64,000 bases of DNA from Salisapilia sapeloensis (Eukaryota; Oomycota; Peronosporomycetes; Peronosporales; Salisapiliaceae): the NCBI GenBank assembly GCA_023334545.1, contig JAADVB010000006.1:62001-126000 (forward strand). The letters are read 5' to 3'. A program made the translations under genes and the position numbers. The notes under the pieces were generated by a model. The model was given only the letters and a program-made list of their open reading frames with translations, was not told the origin of the DNA and searched no databases. Below, piece after piece: positions 1-10,337 of this stretch. Numbering within the stretch: position 1 is the stretch's first letter; each line of letters starts with the position of its first letter.

Positions 1-559
1 GAGTAGTTATCGTGAAATAAATTATGACAACGTGTGACGACTGCCCAATGCAAGAATGACCTAGTATGTGCCCAGACACTGACGACTGTCTTCCATGTAG
101 ATGCAGGTGGGTGCTTCCGCCTACATCATGCTCGATAAAAAGAAAATGTATGGCAGAACGTATGGGAAGCAAACGATCGTAAAATACCAAAATCGGCACT
201 GGTAACTTGGACAGAGCATGCCCATAGATGCCACGGATATCCCACCCGGCTCCTGCACGCTCCTCTACCTACCCAACGCTTCACTATACTGCCAACATGC
301 ATCTCAACCTCACGATCCAAGCCACCCACAACCATCCTATAAACATGCTGAGCCAGGTAAGAGGCTTATCCCATACCCGATGGTGAACACGCCATGCTTC
401 CACTATGGCATTCTGTGGAGACACACGTGTAAATTATCTTCCGCTCCACTTTTAATTCCAAGCGGACGTGCTCGGTACCAGTGCTCCCTGGCTCTCGAGG
501 AGGTTATACGTGTCTTACCAGTCATGAATTCATCCACAGGCATTCGTGTGAAGCTCGCA
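1..559. other. 5' flank of Stealth-1, no gene recognised
   Basis: Upstream sequence of the first gene. An open frame runs from 218 into the Stealth-1 coding region, but its first roughly 100 codons are low-complexity Pro/His/Ser-rich and precede the signal anchor, so I read them as 5' UTR and promoter. A 69-codon open frame on the minus strand (126-335) has no recognisable content. Confidence 0.5.
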
Positions 560-2041
560 ATGAGTCAACGACGATCGTTACCATACATTCTGTTCGGCGC
601 GATCTTCTCCCTTGTCGCCGTGCTGTACCTCATGGGCAGCACGAACGAGACGACGACGTACGAATCGCTCTCACCAGAAGAAGCGAACCGTTTTGCTGAC
701 GCAGAGCTCCAGGATATGTACCCTGACAAGTGCAAAATCAAGAACTTTGACGAGTTACGTCGCATGAGCATCGTGTACACGTGGGTGAACGGCTCGCAAC
801 CGTGTTATCGTAAGATGCGTGAGGAAGTCGGTGGTAAGAAATCGATCGGTGGTTCTCGTGACCGAGAGATTGGTGAACTCAAGTATTCGATCCGATCTTT
901 AACCAAGTTTCTACCGTGGCACGTGGTAAGCTCTTTTCTTGGGTACATGTACTCGCTACAAGTATCTAAAGCATCTTGATAGGGACAAATCTACATTGTA
1001 TCTCCTGGACACATTCCTGACTGGGTCGATCTAGACAACCCTCGTATCAAGGTGATTAATCAGGACGATCTCTTCCCAGAGTACGCGAAAGAGTATCTTC
1101 CGACGTTCAATACGCATGCCATCGAGCAGTTCCTGTACTTGATTCCAGGTCTCTCAGACATTTACATGCAAGTGAACGACGACTATATCTTCACAAAGCC
1201 CATTGCTCCCCATGAATTCTTCACTTGTGATGGTGGCATTCGTCTGCTCCATGAAAAGAGTTTGATTTCCCACACGCCTCCGACGCCTAAAAAAGGTATT
1301 TGGATCGCATCTGTCTTGAATACACAGCAGGAGATGGATCTACGTTGGGGACAGCAGGATCGGTACTTTATCAAGCACGCACCGTTCATCTACTCTCGTC
1401 GCGCGTTCGAACGCATCCACCAGATCTTCGATCGACCGCTATACGCGACGCTCAAGTCCAAGTTCCGAGGCAAACCAGACATGAACATGCCGTTGCTGCA
1501 CTACTACTATATGACGGCACAAGGTCATAAAGAGCTCGGTATCCCGATTGAAGTGCCGCCAACGAGTGAGATGGATAACTACAAGCTCGTGCTATTGCAG
1601 GACAATAAGGAGGAAGAGCTACGACAGACGTTTGGTGCGATCCTCGACTACTCTTCTCCGTACCGCATCATCGCGATTAATGACGAGTACCACGACATGA
1701 AGATCGCTCAGCTGACGCTCGATTTCCTCAACAAGTTCCTACCAGATCCGACGGAATACGAACGTAAACCGACGTCCCCTTCACATGCCCTCAGTGTACG
1801 TGATCCAGAGACATGTGAAGTAGACCACTCGATCCTGTCCCCATTCCCACCTCGTATGTCTCCATCACAAAAGTACGAAGTCGTGGCATATCGTGAGATT
1901 CGATGGGTTGCCTTCGCGAACTCTTTCTTGCGTGGTCTGGCACTAGCACTAGGTATGATGACCGTCTACGTCTTCTACCTACTTGTCCTTCGTCAGCCAA
2001 AAACGCATGGTAGCTCCAAGGTCGCGTATGACAAAGTGTAA
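560..2041 (+). CDS. Stealth-family glycan phosphotransferase, copy 1
   Basis: Exons 560-925 and 983-2041, joined over a 57-bp GTAAGC...AG intron; about 474 aa. Visible Stealth conserved regions in order: CR1 (IVYTWVNGS), CR2 beginning GELKYSIRSL and continuing through INQDDLFP and NDDYIFTKP, CR3 (FIKHAPFIYSRRAF) and CR4 (AINDEYHD). Stealth proteins include the GNPTAB GlcNAc-1-phosphotransferase and bacterial capsule polymerases, and transfer sugar-phosphate to glycans. An N-terminal hydrophobic segment (PYILFGAIFSLVAVLYLM) and a C-terminal one near the end (LALALGMMTVYVFYLLVL) predict a Golgi/ER enzyme anchored at both ends with a lumenal catalytic part. An ATG at 524 is an alternative start; 560 gives almost the same length as the neighbouring paralogue. 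The acceptor substrate is unknown. Confidence 0.88.
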
Positions 2042-2086
2042 GGACAAGATAAAAAAGCAAACAGTCGTTTCTTTCCATTCCATCCT

Positions 2087-3514
2087 TTATCTCTTCTTGC
2101 TTCGCGTATGTGCCATCATGTCTCCATTCACGAGACGGAAGATGTAGATCGAACAAGCGACGCCAGCGACCATACCGAGTACTACTGCAAATGGACTTAG
2201 GAGTGCTTGTGCTTGGATCGAGCGATTGAAGTACTCTTCATAGAGCGAATGGAACTGCTTGCGAGGGTTCTGGATGGATGCTGGTAGTGCCATGGTCCGA
2301 CGGAATATGGGCGACTTCTCTTCCGGTAGAGGAAGCAACGACGAGTCGTACGTGCAGTACTCGCCATGGTAGTTGCTCAAGTGAGGAGCTTGCTGCCCAG
2401 CAGGGAGTTCGTAGAACTGAGGCTCTGGGAGGAGCTGCTGGTAGAACTGAGCGACTAGCCGAGCTGTCTCATCCTTGGAGTACTCGTCGTTGAGAGCGAG
2501 CAAGACTTCGGTGCCTTCTCCTTTAAGCGTTTTATCGAACTGTTCCTGGAGCTGCGCATGCTCCTCGTCTTTCACACGTACGAGCAACCAGTCGGGAGAC
2601 TCGTGGAGAGGCTGGAAGGCGACTGGGATGTTGAGCTTATACGATCCCTCTTCGTTCATGTAGATATGATGCAACAAGGGTACATTCAAATCTTCAAAGT
2701 GTCGGATCTGGTGACCGAGTGTCTTGTCCAGGGCCTCCCCAAACTTATCGTGGATGGCCTCAAAGGCGAGACGAGAGTAGACGAATGGTGCGTGCTTGAT
2801 AAAGTTGTAAACGTGCTCTCCACCGTACGTTTGATCCATCAACTTGACTGTATTCCGTACGGATGCGAGCCATGCGTTTGATTTCTGAGCGTCGACGTGT
2901 CGAATGTGATTGATCTCGGTGAGGAAACGAAGCCCACCGTCACAAGTGAAGAGACGACTCGGTGGAATGGGTTTGACGAATAAGTAGTCATCGTTCATGT
3001 GGATAAACGTGTCCGTGAGTCCAGGGATCTTGTACAGATACTGCTCAATGACGTTCGTGTCAAAGTTGGGAAGAGCTGCTTTATCCTTAGGTAGAAGGTC
3101 GTCCTGATCGATCACTCGGATCCGTGGGTTATTCAGATCTAGCCAACTGGGTATCTGTCCCGGCGTGACGATGTAGATCGGTCCTTCGAGCCATGGTGCA
3201 AACTTTAGGAGCGAACGAATGGAGTACTTGAGCTCACCCATCTCCTTGTCTCGAGAGGATCCCCCAGGTGGGAGACCAGCACGTTTACGACGGTCATTGT
3301 AGCACCGTTCCGTGCCGTTCACCCACGTGTACACGATCGCACTGTGGCGAAGCTGCTCTAGATTAGCGACTTCACACGAGCCATCGTCGTCCCACCCGCC
3401 AGAATAGAGTAGGTCCGCTACGGCAGAAGGTGGGTCTGGTCTGCCAGCAAAGAGGACGAGCGTCAATAACGCTGCAAAGGTGAGGAGTGCCGCGACACCC
3501 TGCAGACCGCGCAT
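2087..3514 (-). CDS. Stealth-family glycan phosphotransferase, copy 2
   Basis: Single uninterrupted frame of 475 aa from the ATG at 3514. It carries the same Stealth blocks as the neighbour: IVYTWVNGTERCYND, GELKYSIRSLLKFAPW, IDQDDLLPKD, MNDDYLFVKPIP, FIKHAPFVYSRLAF and ALNDEYSKDE. A signal anchor (VAALLTFAALLTLVLFA) opens the protein and a hydrophobic stretch (FAVVLGMVAGVACSIYIF) lies near the C-terminus. In-frame ATGs at 3616 and 3712 would add Asn/Arg-rich residues, but 3712 would run into the divergent Sec7 gene, so I prefer 3514. Copy 1 has an intron at the end of CR2; this copy has none there. The genes are tail to tail, 45 bp between stops, which suggests an inverted duplication. Expected role: sugar-phosphate transfer in the secretory pathway. 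Confidence 0.88.
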   Translation of the reverse strand: MRGLQGVAALLTFAALLTLVLFAGRPDPPSAVADLLYSGGWDDDGSCEVANLEQLRHSAIVYTWVNGTERCYNDRRKRAGLPPGGSSRDKEMGELKYSIRSLLKFAPWLEGPIYIVTPGQIPSWLDLNNPRIRVIDQDDLLPKDKAALPNFDTNVIEQYLYKIPGLTDTFIHMNDDYLFVKPIPPSRLFTCDGGLRFLTEINHIRHVDAQKSNAWLASVRNTVKLMDQTYGGEHVYNFIKHAPFVYSRLAFEAIHDKFGEALDKTLGHQIRHFEDLNVPLLHHIYMNEEGSYKLNIPVAFQPLHESPDWLLVRVKDEEHAQLQEQFDKTLKGEGTEVLLALNDEYSKDETARLVAQFYQQLLPEPQFYELPAGQQAPHLSNYHGEYCTYDSSLLPLPEEKSPIFRRTMALPASIQNPRKQFHSLYEEYFNRSIQAQALLSPFAVVLGMVAGVACSIYIFRLVNGDMMAHTRSKKR

Positions 3515-3688
3515 GGTTAATGGAGGATTATTCGATTCGGGAGTATTGGGGTGTATATTTAGCATACGTGCAGAATCGTTACGTCGGTTTAGCATAAGTA
3601 ATAAATTACGGTTCATTTCGTGTAGATGAGGAGGTGGATACACTTTATAAGGAACGTCCGAGGTGGAGTCACGGACGAGAGTGGACGC
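3515..3688. promoter_or_regulatory. Divergent spacer between Stealth-2 and the Sec7 gene
   Basis: These 174 bp lie between the inferred start codons of the minus-strand Stealth-2 gene and the plus-strand Sec7 gene, so both promoters must fit here or overlap the coding ends. I recognise no specific motif. If Stealth-2 starts at its upstream ATG (3712), the two 5' ends overlap instead. Confidence 0.4.
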
Positions 3689-4924
3689 ATGCCGACGAAT
3701 AAAACGGAGCATACGAGTGGGATGAGCACACTGGAGGATCTAGAGGTAGGACATGACATAAAGTTTATCATGCTACTTTATATGGCAGACTTGGTAGCCA
3801 GTGGGTTCGCTGGTTCACGAGCTGCCAGCATCGCAATTCCATTCTCATGGTCTTATGACTGTAGCATTGCGCAACGGCAAGTGAAGATGATCAGGAGAGT
3901 CCGAATGCTAGCTTGGATGCATCACCACTGGAATGGATGACACAAGGTCTACGCTTGCGCTGGATTTATCATCGACCGTTGTGGTTGACATGTATTTTCG
4001 CGCCGTAGGTGGTGAATCGCCGAAACAGATCGCACAGTTCCTTTACTCGCAGCGTTATGACAACCCGATACTGGTACATATACATTTACTATCCTACGAA
4101 AAGACACAATTGACAGCAAGTAGGTTGGACGGGCGTTGGGCGAACCCGACCTCCGATCTCTCGCGGCACTGCAGGAATACGCCAATTGTATTCTTTAGCT
4201 ATTACTCGTTTGCGAAAGCTTACTAACATGATCATGTCTAGCCTACTTTACGTTTAAAGGGTACTCGTTCGACATCTGTCTCCGCGTCTTCCTTGGCCGC
4301 TTTGTCCTGCCAGGCGAAGCGCAGAAGATCGATCGTATCCTACAAGCGTTCGGGAAAGCCTTTTTCGTCGCGAACGCCATGAGCGACGTCTTTGCGTCCG
4401 CGGACACGGCCTACACGCTGGCTTTTTCCCTCGTCATGCTGAACACAGATGCTCATAATCCGCACCTGCCTCGTCGTTTCAAGATGCGTCGACATGAATT
4501 CATCCGGAACTATCAAGGCCTCGGATGTGACGAGGAGCAGCTGCTGTCATCAGAATTCCTCGGCCAGTGCTACGACACATTTGTAGACGAGCCGCTTGGA
4601 CTTATTCCGAAAAGGAATGGTGAGGAGCTTGGAGTTGGCGACATCGAACTACTTTTCGAATCCGAGACACTCGGGATGCTCATCGAGACCGGACCGGACG
4701 GACGCAGCTGTACCGTGAAACACTATAGTGGCAACAAGCACGTACGTTGCCGACCGTGGAGCAAACCGCCTTCGCTCGATGGGTACGTTATCGTTTCCGT
4801 TGGATCGGATGACACTTCGGAATTATCGTACGACATGATCCGATATCTTTTACGTACATCAGACAGACCATTGTCCCTGACGCTGCGCGAACCATCTGCC
4901 TACTTTGCCCGCCAGAAACTCTAA
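3689..4924 (+). CDS. Sec7-domain Arf guanine-nucleotide exchange factor with PDZ-like tail
   Basis: Five exons inferred: 3689-3745, 3865-3946, 4009-4073, 4124-4187 and 4242-4924; about 316 aa. The joined protein gives a Sec7 domain: GESPKQIAQFLY, then the catalytic loop LPGEAQKIDR (with the conserved Glu that displaces Arf-bound GDP), then SLVMLNTDAHNPH. Sec7 domains activate Arf GTPases on Golgi and endosomal membranes. After the Sec7 core (to about residue 230) the last 90 residues resemble a PDZ fold (ELLFESETLGMLIETGP ... LRTSDRPLSLTLRE), which is an inference. The protein is far shorter than GBF/BIG or cytohesin family members and has no PH domain. The first two exons are the least certain; exons 3-5 are fixed by frame and homology. 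Confidence 0.8.
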
Positions 4925-5045
4925 TGTCATGAATACACGTATCTTAATGTGAAACGGCAATTGCGACAACATTATTTTCTCTTCCATATACGCATCATAC
5001 GATACGCGACGGAGAGAGGTGAATCTTAAAGCGTCACCTAGTCAG

Positions 5046-6016
5046 ATGAGCCATCGCGGTAGCTTACAGAGAGCAGCTTCACTTTGCGATCTGGCCGACG
5101 CCGACCGAACACAAGTATGGGAGCGCTTTTGTGTGTGCATGCAGGTACATACGCACGGTGTTTGTGCGTTCAATACAAGAACTGATCTTTAAGTTATAGA
5201 TGTCGAGCACGACACGAGCAAGAGTATTCGTCGGTCACCGTTCATTAAGCATCGGAGGTACATTTCGGGCGAATATGAGCTCCTGGACAAGACAGAGTAG
5301 GTTCAAACGCATCTTGTTGTATATGCAAGTCGCTCACGAGCTTATTCATGTAGCATTGCTCCACTGCGTACGACAAAAGACTTGCAAGCCACGACTGGCG
5401 GTCGTATGCTCTGCAACTTTTACAGTCTCTTTGTCGAATCAGAGCACAATACGTGCTTCTTGGATGACCGGGGGCAGATCATCTCAGGGTATGCACCTCT
5501 TGCGTCTATCGCTAGTGACCAGACGAGATACTTACCACATTTTATATGCACAGAGAGGAGTACTGGAGACACCATGATTTGATCGAGGACTATTGTGGGA
5601 ACGCCGGCGAATGTGAACCAGACGAAGGTGCATGGGATCAAGACGTGACGGATGGGGAAGAGACGCCGTCTTTGTATCCATCCTGCAACCTGTTTTCCTC
5701 CACATCCACTTCCTCCACACTCATCAGTGAACACGACTACTGGTCCAGGGACATCATGGATCCGACACCGGAACACGATACGCTCGAACGGTCGCATTCA
5801 TTCGACAAGTGCCTCTACCAACGGGCTGATAAAAAGAGCCTCTTATCACCATTCTCGGCATCCAAAACGGTCGGTTCCGCACGGTCAGCTACCGTCTCTC
5901 TCACCCGCTCATCGTCTCATCTGCCGCGTCTGCATCGCGTCTCCTTCTCACCACATCCATCCCACTCTCGACGGTCCAAATACGAATCCATGCGTCCTGC
6001 CGTCGATTTGACCTAG
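5046..6016 (+). CDS. Hypothetical protein, Ser-rich C-terminus
   Basis: Four exons inferred: 5046-5130, 5200-5296, 5354-5488 and 5554-6016; about 259 aa. I do not recognise the family. The N-terminal part (RAASLCDLADADRTQVWERF, then RRSPFIKHRRYISGEYELL) and the middle (TGGRMLCNFYSLFVESEHNT, then EEYWRHHDLIEDYCG) look like an ordered domain. The last 130 residues are Ser/Thr/His-rich, with runs such as STSTSSTL and SLTRSSSHLPR, and are probably disordered and phosphorylated. The first donor is a non-standard GTGTGT; it was chosen because it keeps both flanking segments in frame. The gene starts 121 bp after the Sec7 gene on the same strand, with no evidence that they are linked. Confidence 0.6.
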
Positions 6017-6148
6017 CAAGTAGATTTAGATACCATTCCTTTATTACCATGTCCACGTAGCGTCCAAAGTGAATACAAACAAAGTCCGACGACGGTAGAA
6101 AAAAAAACTTGTAGTTGAGATTCGTTTTTAGTTACAGATACGCACGTG

Positions 6149-9100
6149 CTAGTCCATTTCCTCCTTGTTCCAGGTGCTGACGCCCCGCTTCGGGTTGCTA
6201 TAGTAGAACTTGCCAGGCACGCTGCGACTCTCGCGCTTTACCCATCCAGGGGGAAGCTTCTCGTACTTTTCCGGATGCCGTTCCTGATGCTGCGCTCGTT
6301 TCGTCATCTCCTCCGGATGGAAGTGACAGATCTCCTTGAACATGAGTTCCTTGAGGTCCGACTCGTCAAGATCGTCGAGGTCGAACGCATGATACGGCTC
6401 CACCGGTCGAGATTCACGCTCTTCATCATAGTAGTCTGCCAGGTACGGATGTCGCAGCGCTTCTTCGACGGTAATCCGCTTCTCGGCGTCAAAGACGAGC
6501 ATCTTCCACAGCAAATCGAGACCTTCCGGGTTGGCATTCGGGAACATCGTGCTCACGTCCATGCCTGCGACTGCCTGCGTACGACTGAGTAACTGTCTTC
6601 CCTTAAGCTTGTTTGCCATCGGGTTCTCCTTGAAAGAGTGCTCTTCCGGGACACCCAAGACGTTCATGATCAACTGAAGCTGATGTACGTACGTCTCGCC
6701 AGGGAACAAGGGTTTCCGACCGAGCATTTCAGCAAAGATGCAGCCAGCAGCCCACAAGTCTACTCCTTCGCCGTAGGCACTACCGAGCAACAGCTCCGGG
6801 GCACGGTACCATCGCGTGACAACGTACTCTGTCATGCCAGCATCATGTCCGTCCATAGATCGCGCAAGTCCAAAGTCACAGATCTTGAGCTTACAGTCCG
6901 AGTTAATGAGTAGATTGCTCGGCTTTAGGTCTCGATGGAGGACTCCAGCTTGGTGCATGTGGTGGAGTCCACTTAGGAGTTGGTACAAAAAGTATCGCAC
7001 GTGGTCATCCACGAGCATTTCTCTAGAGTAAATGATCCGATGGAGGTCCATCTCCATCAAGTCGATCGTCATGTACACGTCTCGAAAGTCTGCGTACGAA
7101 GGCGGTGGGATGAGGTCCATGAGACTAAGAATATTCTCGTGCGCCATGTGACGTAGTAGACGTACTTCCCGCAAGATCTGCTTGAGCTGATGTGGATGCC
7201 AGACACAGTCAATGACCTTTTTGATCGCGACGTTACCACCCGTCAAGGTATCCGTCGCGGCAATTACAATACCATACGCGCCACGGCCGCACACTTTAAT
7301 CAGTTGGTAGTGCTTGGGGATCGTGAACGGCGCCCCACATACCATGAAGCTATGCATACTATCATTGTCTTTACACGCGACGGCATCGCTGTTCCCAGAG
7401 ATGGACGACGCGGATCCAGACGACTGGACGCCGAGGTCACTGCCGCTACGAGGTGCCTCAGGAGACAGCTTGACGTTCGACCATCCATGCTGCCTCCTGT
7501 CGCTAATGAACTCTTCGCTCTTGACAGAGCTCGTGGATCGGCTTAGATTGCTATCACTATGGATCGGCATCGCTGGTGTCGCCAAGCTCGGCGTCTGCGA
7601 CCAGTCTTCTAAACCTGCAGGTGAACGGTACTCTCCAATGTTCATGCTCACGCTCTTTCGTAGCACTTGTGTGCTCCCAACGTCATCTGCGGCATCATCA
7701 CGACGACAAGAGATGCCGAGTAGAACCTTTCCACAGTACTCTCCCTTGTCATTCCGAAGCGAATACCACTGTGAATCCGCATTCGACGCGTTATTATCAT
7801 CATCATGACCGAAAGGATCACTTGCCATGAGGATATTCGCAACATTCACGCTCGTGTATCCAATCGTAGCTTCATTTCCACTTCGTGATTGGTCTTCTAC
7901 CATCACTTGGAGGCTACAGGTACCGATGACGTCTTGGAATGGTACGATGAGCACTTCATTCCAGACGGGATTCGCTGGCGAGTTCGGAGACTCGGCCATG
8001 TTCCTAGGCACACCAGTCGACTTGGTGTTTGAATTCGACTTGCTACTTAAAGAGAGAGATGAGTTTCGTGTGGCATTCGCGAGGATACTAAGGCCAGAGT
8101 TTAGACGCTTCGGAAGCGATGGCATGGAGATGCCTCCGAATGCAGAGAGAGAAGAAGAGGTCTTTGGTTTGGCATCCGTTGCTTCGCCATGAACGATCGA
8201 GATAGAGACGCTCGGTCTCTTGACTGTCTTCTTGACAGCTGTTCCCATCTTCAAGCCTTTCGCTTGCATGATACGTACATGCAAAGAGCCGTCGAGACCG
8301 TGCTCGGCGTCGACTTCATTGTAGTCCTGTGGGAGCTTGAGTGTCGTGGCTGCACCTGGTACTTTAAAGACTGCACTTGCCGCGACGACGTCACCATTGA
8401 TCTCGAAACGAGCTAGTCGTCCGTCCGTGTAAAAGGAGAACTTGTGGACCCAGTTCTGTAGGAACTTGCGTCCATCTCGTTTGTTCTCGAGCTCTTCTTT
8501 ACCAGAGGCTACGGCGATGGATCCTTCGACACTCATACCACCGATCTGAAGGCCGCTCCAGATCGTGCTTTTCGAGAACTCGTGCATGTACGACACGACC
8601 CCTGCGTGTCCACGATAGGATCCGTGGAAAGGAACAGACGGAGCGTAGTTGGAGCAGAAGATGACATCTTTATCGAGCAGACGGAAGAAGCGAGTAAAGA
8701 CTTGTTCAGACGGAGGAGGAAGTGTGACTGCCATGTCGCCTTCTGTCTTCCAATTCCCACGGTATGAAGTGTACAGGACGACGAGCATGGCGTAGAACTC
8801 TTCCATGTCTAAAGGAGGAAGAGCGAGTGTCGGGATCGCTACGATTGCTTCTAGACCCAGTCGCATCCATATGATCTTCTCCACAGCGTTCGGAGCATTT
8901 AGCTGCAGCGTCTTCTTGTCTTCCGTTATGAATGTGAAGCCGTTGACGCGACTAGACGAATCTTTCACACCAGCTAGCACGTACAAGTGACTGACAGTGC
9001 CTGTGGTTGTAGCAGGAGTACTCTTTGTAGGTGGAGGCGTCGTGGTAGAGCCTGTAGATGCAGAACGCTTGCGATCTCGCTCAGCGTCGTCGACAAACGG

Positions 9101-10051
9101 CTCGTCACGAGAAGCCAAGTACGCGCGCTTGGACGGAAAGCGACGTAGGTATTTGCCTTCTAAAACGTAATAATGCTTTTCAATACGACGCAACCATTCG
9201 CTACGTCGACTTAGCACGCCTTCCCATCGAACGGGGTCATGTGCGAGCGGAGGACGCGGCGAACTGTCGTCCGGACGCTCTTCTGGCGTCGAGTCCAGCG
9301 TCGCGTCGGATACGGATTCTCGACTATCCCTCGGTGTCAACTCTGGAGACTGCTGGTCTTTATCTAGAGATGTGCTTTCTATCTGTTCTGCTTCCACTTG
9401 CTGCGTCACCATCTTCTCCCCGAGTGAATGGAGAATAGGATCGTCTGAATGGGAAAGGCGTTGTGCCGAGGACTGGTACAAGTTGGTCTCATGGCCGTGC
9501 ATGGATAGTCGAGCATCTTCCAGTATCTCAGATGCTTTGGTCGATATCTCTCCCTGTTCTCTCCACATGGAGATGGCTCCTTCCCGACTTAGCCCTCGAA
9601 TGAACTGATGTCCGACCTTTGGAGGCGTTCGACGACCACGTAAGATTCCTGCATCCATCTCGCTTTCATCTTCATCCTCTAGACCTTCCAAAAGATCCGT
9701 CGGGAGCATCGGGAGAGAGAATCGTCCTGTGACCTCGAGAAAGCTTTCGCTTAGCTCATTATCACTAGGTTCACCAAAGTCAGACACTTCACTAATAACG
9801 CTCGGGTTCATCTTCCGACGCTCATCATCCGGCACGAGATTCGGCGATCTCCCAGGCGTATTTCCACCCGACGTTTCGTTCATTCGGAATGTCGCTCTCG
9901 TCCAAGCCGCGCTTTCAGATTGCGTCCGTGATCGACGAGTACGGAAGGACTTGCTGCGTGGCATGCTTGGTAGCTGTGCCACGTCTGCATTCCGTTCAGA
10001 CGGGGTCGTGCTCCCGGACGACGCATACTCCCCGTCAGATCCGTCTTCCAT
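6149..10051 (-). CDS. MAP kinase fused to PH, NTF2-like, C2 and WW domains
   Basis: Intron-free, 1300 aa from the ATG at 10051. Order: Ser-rich acidic N-terminus (1-270); PH domain (about 273-405, WEGVLSRRSEWLRRIEKHYYVL, interrupted by a Ser/Thr/Pro loop); an NTF2/SnoaL-like alpha-beta domain (about 430-565); C2 domain (about 588-785, with a Ser-rich insertion); Ser-rich linker; MAP kinase domain (about 915-1205); C-terminal WW domain (about 1266-1298, LPPGWVKRES ... FYYSNPKRGVSTW). The kinase has GRGAYG, VAIKK, HRDLKPSN, DFGLAR and the ERK-type TEY activation motif (about 1074-1076) followed by VVTRWYRAPE, so it should be active and need a MAPKK. PH and C2 suggest recruitment to phosphoinositide or Ca2+-dependent membranes; WW suggests Pro-rich partners. 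The combination is far beyond the usual 350-500 aa of MAPKs. Confidence 0.9.
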   Translation of the reverse strand: MEDGSDGEYASSGSTTPSERNADVAQLPSMPRSKSFRTRRSRTQSESAAWTRATFRMNETSGGNTPGRSPNLVPDDERRKMNPSVISEVSDFGEPSDNELSESFLEVTGRFSLPMLPTDLLEGLEDEDESEMDAGILRGRRTPPKVGHQFIRGLSREGAISMWREQGEISTKASEILEDARLSMHGHETNLYQSSAQRLSHSDDPILHSLGEKMVTQQVEAEQIESTSLDKDQQSPELTPRDSRESVSDATLDSTPEERPDDSSPRPPLAHDPVRWEGVLSRRSEWLRRIEKHYYVLEGKYLRRFPSKRAYLASRDEPFVDDAERDRKRSASTGSTTTPPPTKSTPATTTGTVSHLYVLAGVKDSSSRVNGFTFITEDKKTLQLNAPNAVEKIIWMRLGLEAIVAIPTLALPPLDMEEFYAMLVVLYTSYRGNWKTEGDMAVTLPPPSEQVFTRFFRLLDKDVIFCSNYAPSVPFHGSYRGHAGVVSYMHEFSKSTIWSGLQIGGMSVEGSIAVASGKEELENKRDGRKFLQNWVHKFSFYTDGRLARFEINGDVVAASAVFKVPGAATTLKLPQDYNEVDAEHGLDGSLHVRIMQAKGLKMGTAVKKTVKRPSVSISIVHGEATDAKPKTSSSLSAFGGISMPSLPKRLNSGLSILANATRNSSLSLSSKSNSNTKSTGVPRNMAESPNSPANPVWNEVLIVPFQDVIGTCSLQVMVEDQSRSGNEATIGYTSVNVANILMASDPFGHDDDNNASNADSQWYSLRNDKGEYCGKVLLGISCRRDDAADDVGSTQVLRKSVSMNIGEYRSPAGLEDWSQTPSLATPAMPIHSDSNLSRSTSSVKSEEFISDRRQHGWSNVKLSPEAPRSGSDLGVQSSGSASSISGNSDAVACKDNDSMHSFMVCGAPFTIPKHYQLIKVCGRGAYGIVIAATDTLTGGNVAIKKVIDCVWHPHQLKQILREVRLLRHMAHENILSLMDLIPPPSYADFRDVYMTIDLMEMDLHRIIYSREMLVDDHVRYFLYQLLSGLHHMHQAGVLHRDLKPSNLLINSDCKLKICDFGLARSMDGHDAGMTEYVVTRWYRAPELLLGSAYGEGVDLWAAGCIFAEMLGRKPLFPGETYVHQLQLIMNVLGVPEEHSFKENPMANKLKGRQLLSRTQAVAGMDVSTMFPNANPEGLDLLWKMLVFDAEKRITVEEALRHPYLADYYDEERESRPVEPYHAFDLDDLDESDLKELMFKEICHFHPEEMTKRAQHQERHPEKYEKLPPGWVKRESRSVPGKFYYSNPKRGVSTWNKEEMD

Positions 10052-10337
10052 GTCAATTCTACGATAATGTGGAAGAATACAAAGTAGGACAGCCAAGACG
10101 AAAGATAAGTGGCAAGAGGGGGGATGCTCGTCGTATCAAGGGGAAGCGCTTCTACTTGGAGCTACAGTACCGAGGATCGAGCGAGACCAGATCTGGCCGA
10201 CACGTTTTTGTATGCCGCTTGGACCATCGGGGATGTCTCTTACAAGATATAGTTATACTTGGAAAATGTATGTCGTGTAAGAGATATATGTCGCGTAGAA
10301 CAAAGAGCACCGCATAAGAGGAGACCACGGAGCGACG
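10052..10337. promoter_or_regulatory. Divergent spacer between MAP kinase and THOC1
   Basis: These 286 bp separate the minus-strand MAP kinase start from the plus-strand THOC1 start and must hold both promoters. I found no further open frame or recognisable motif in it. Confidence 0.4.

Noticed and set aside
218-559. Extended N-terminus of Stealth-1 from the ATG at 218
   Set aside because: It would put over 100 Pro/His/Ser-rich residues before the signal anchor, unlike the paralogue; more likely 5' UTR.
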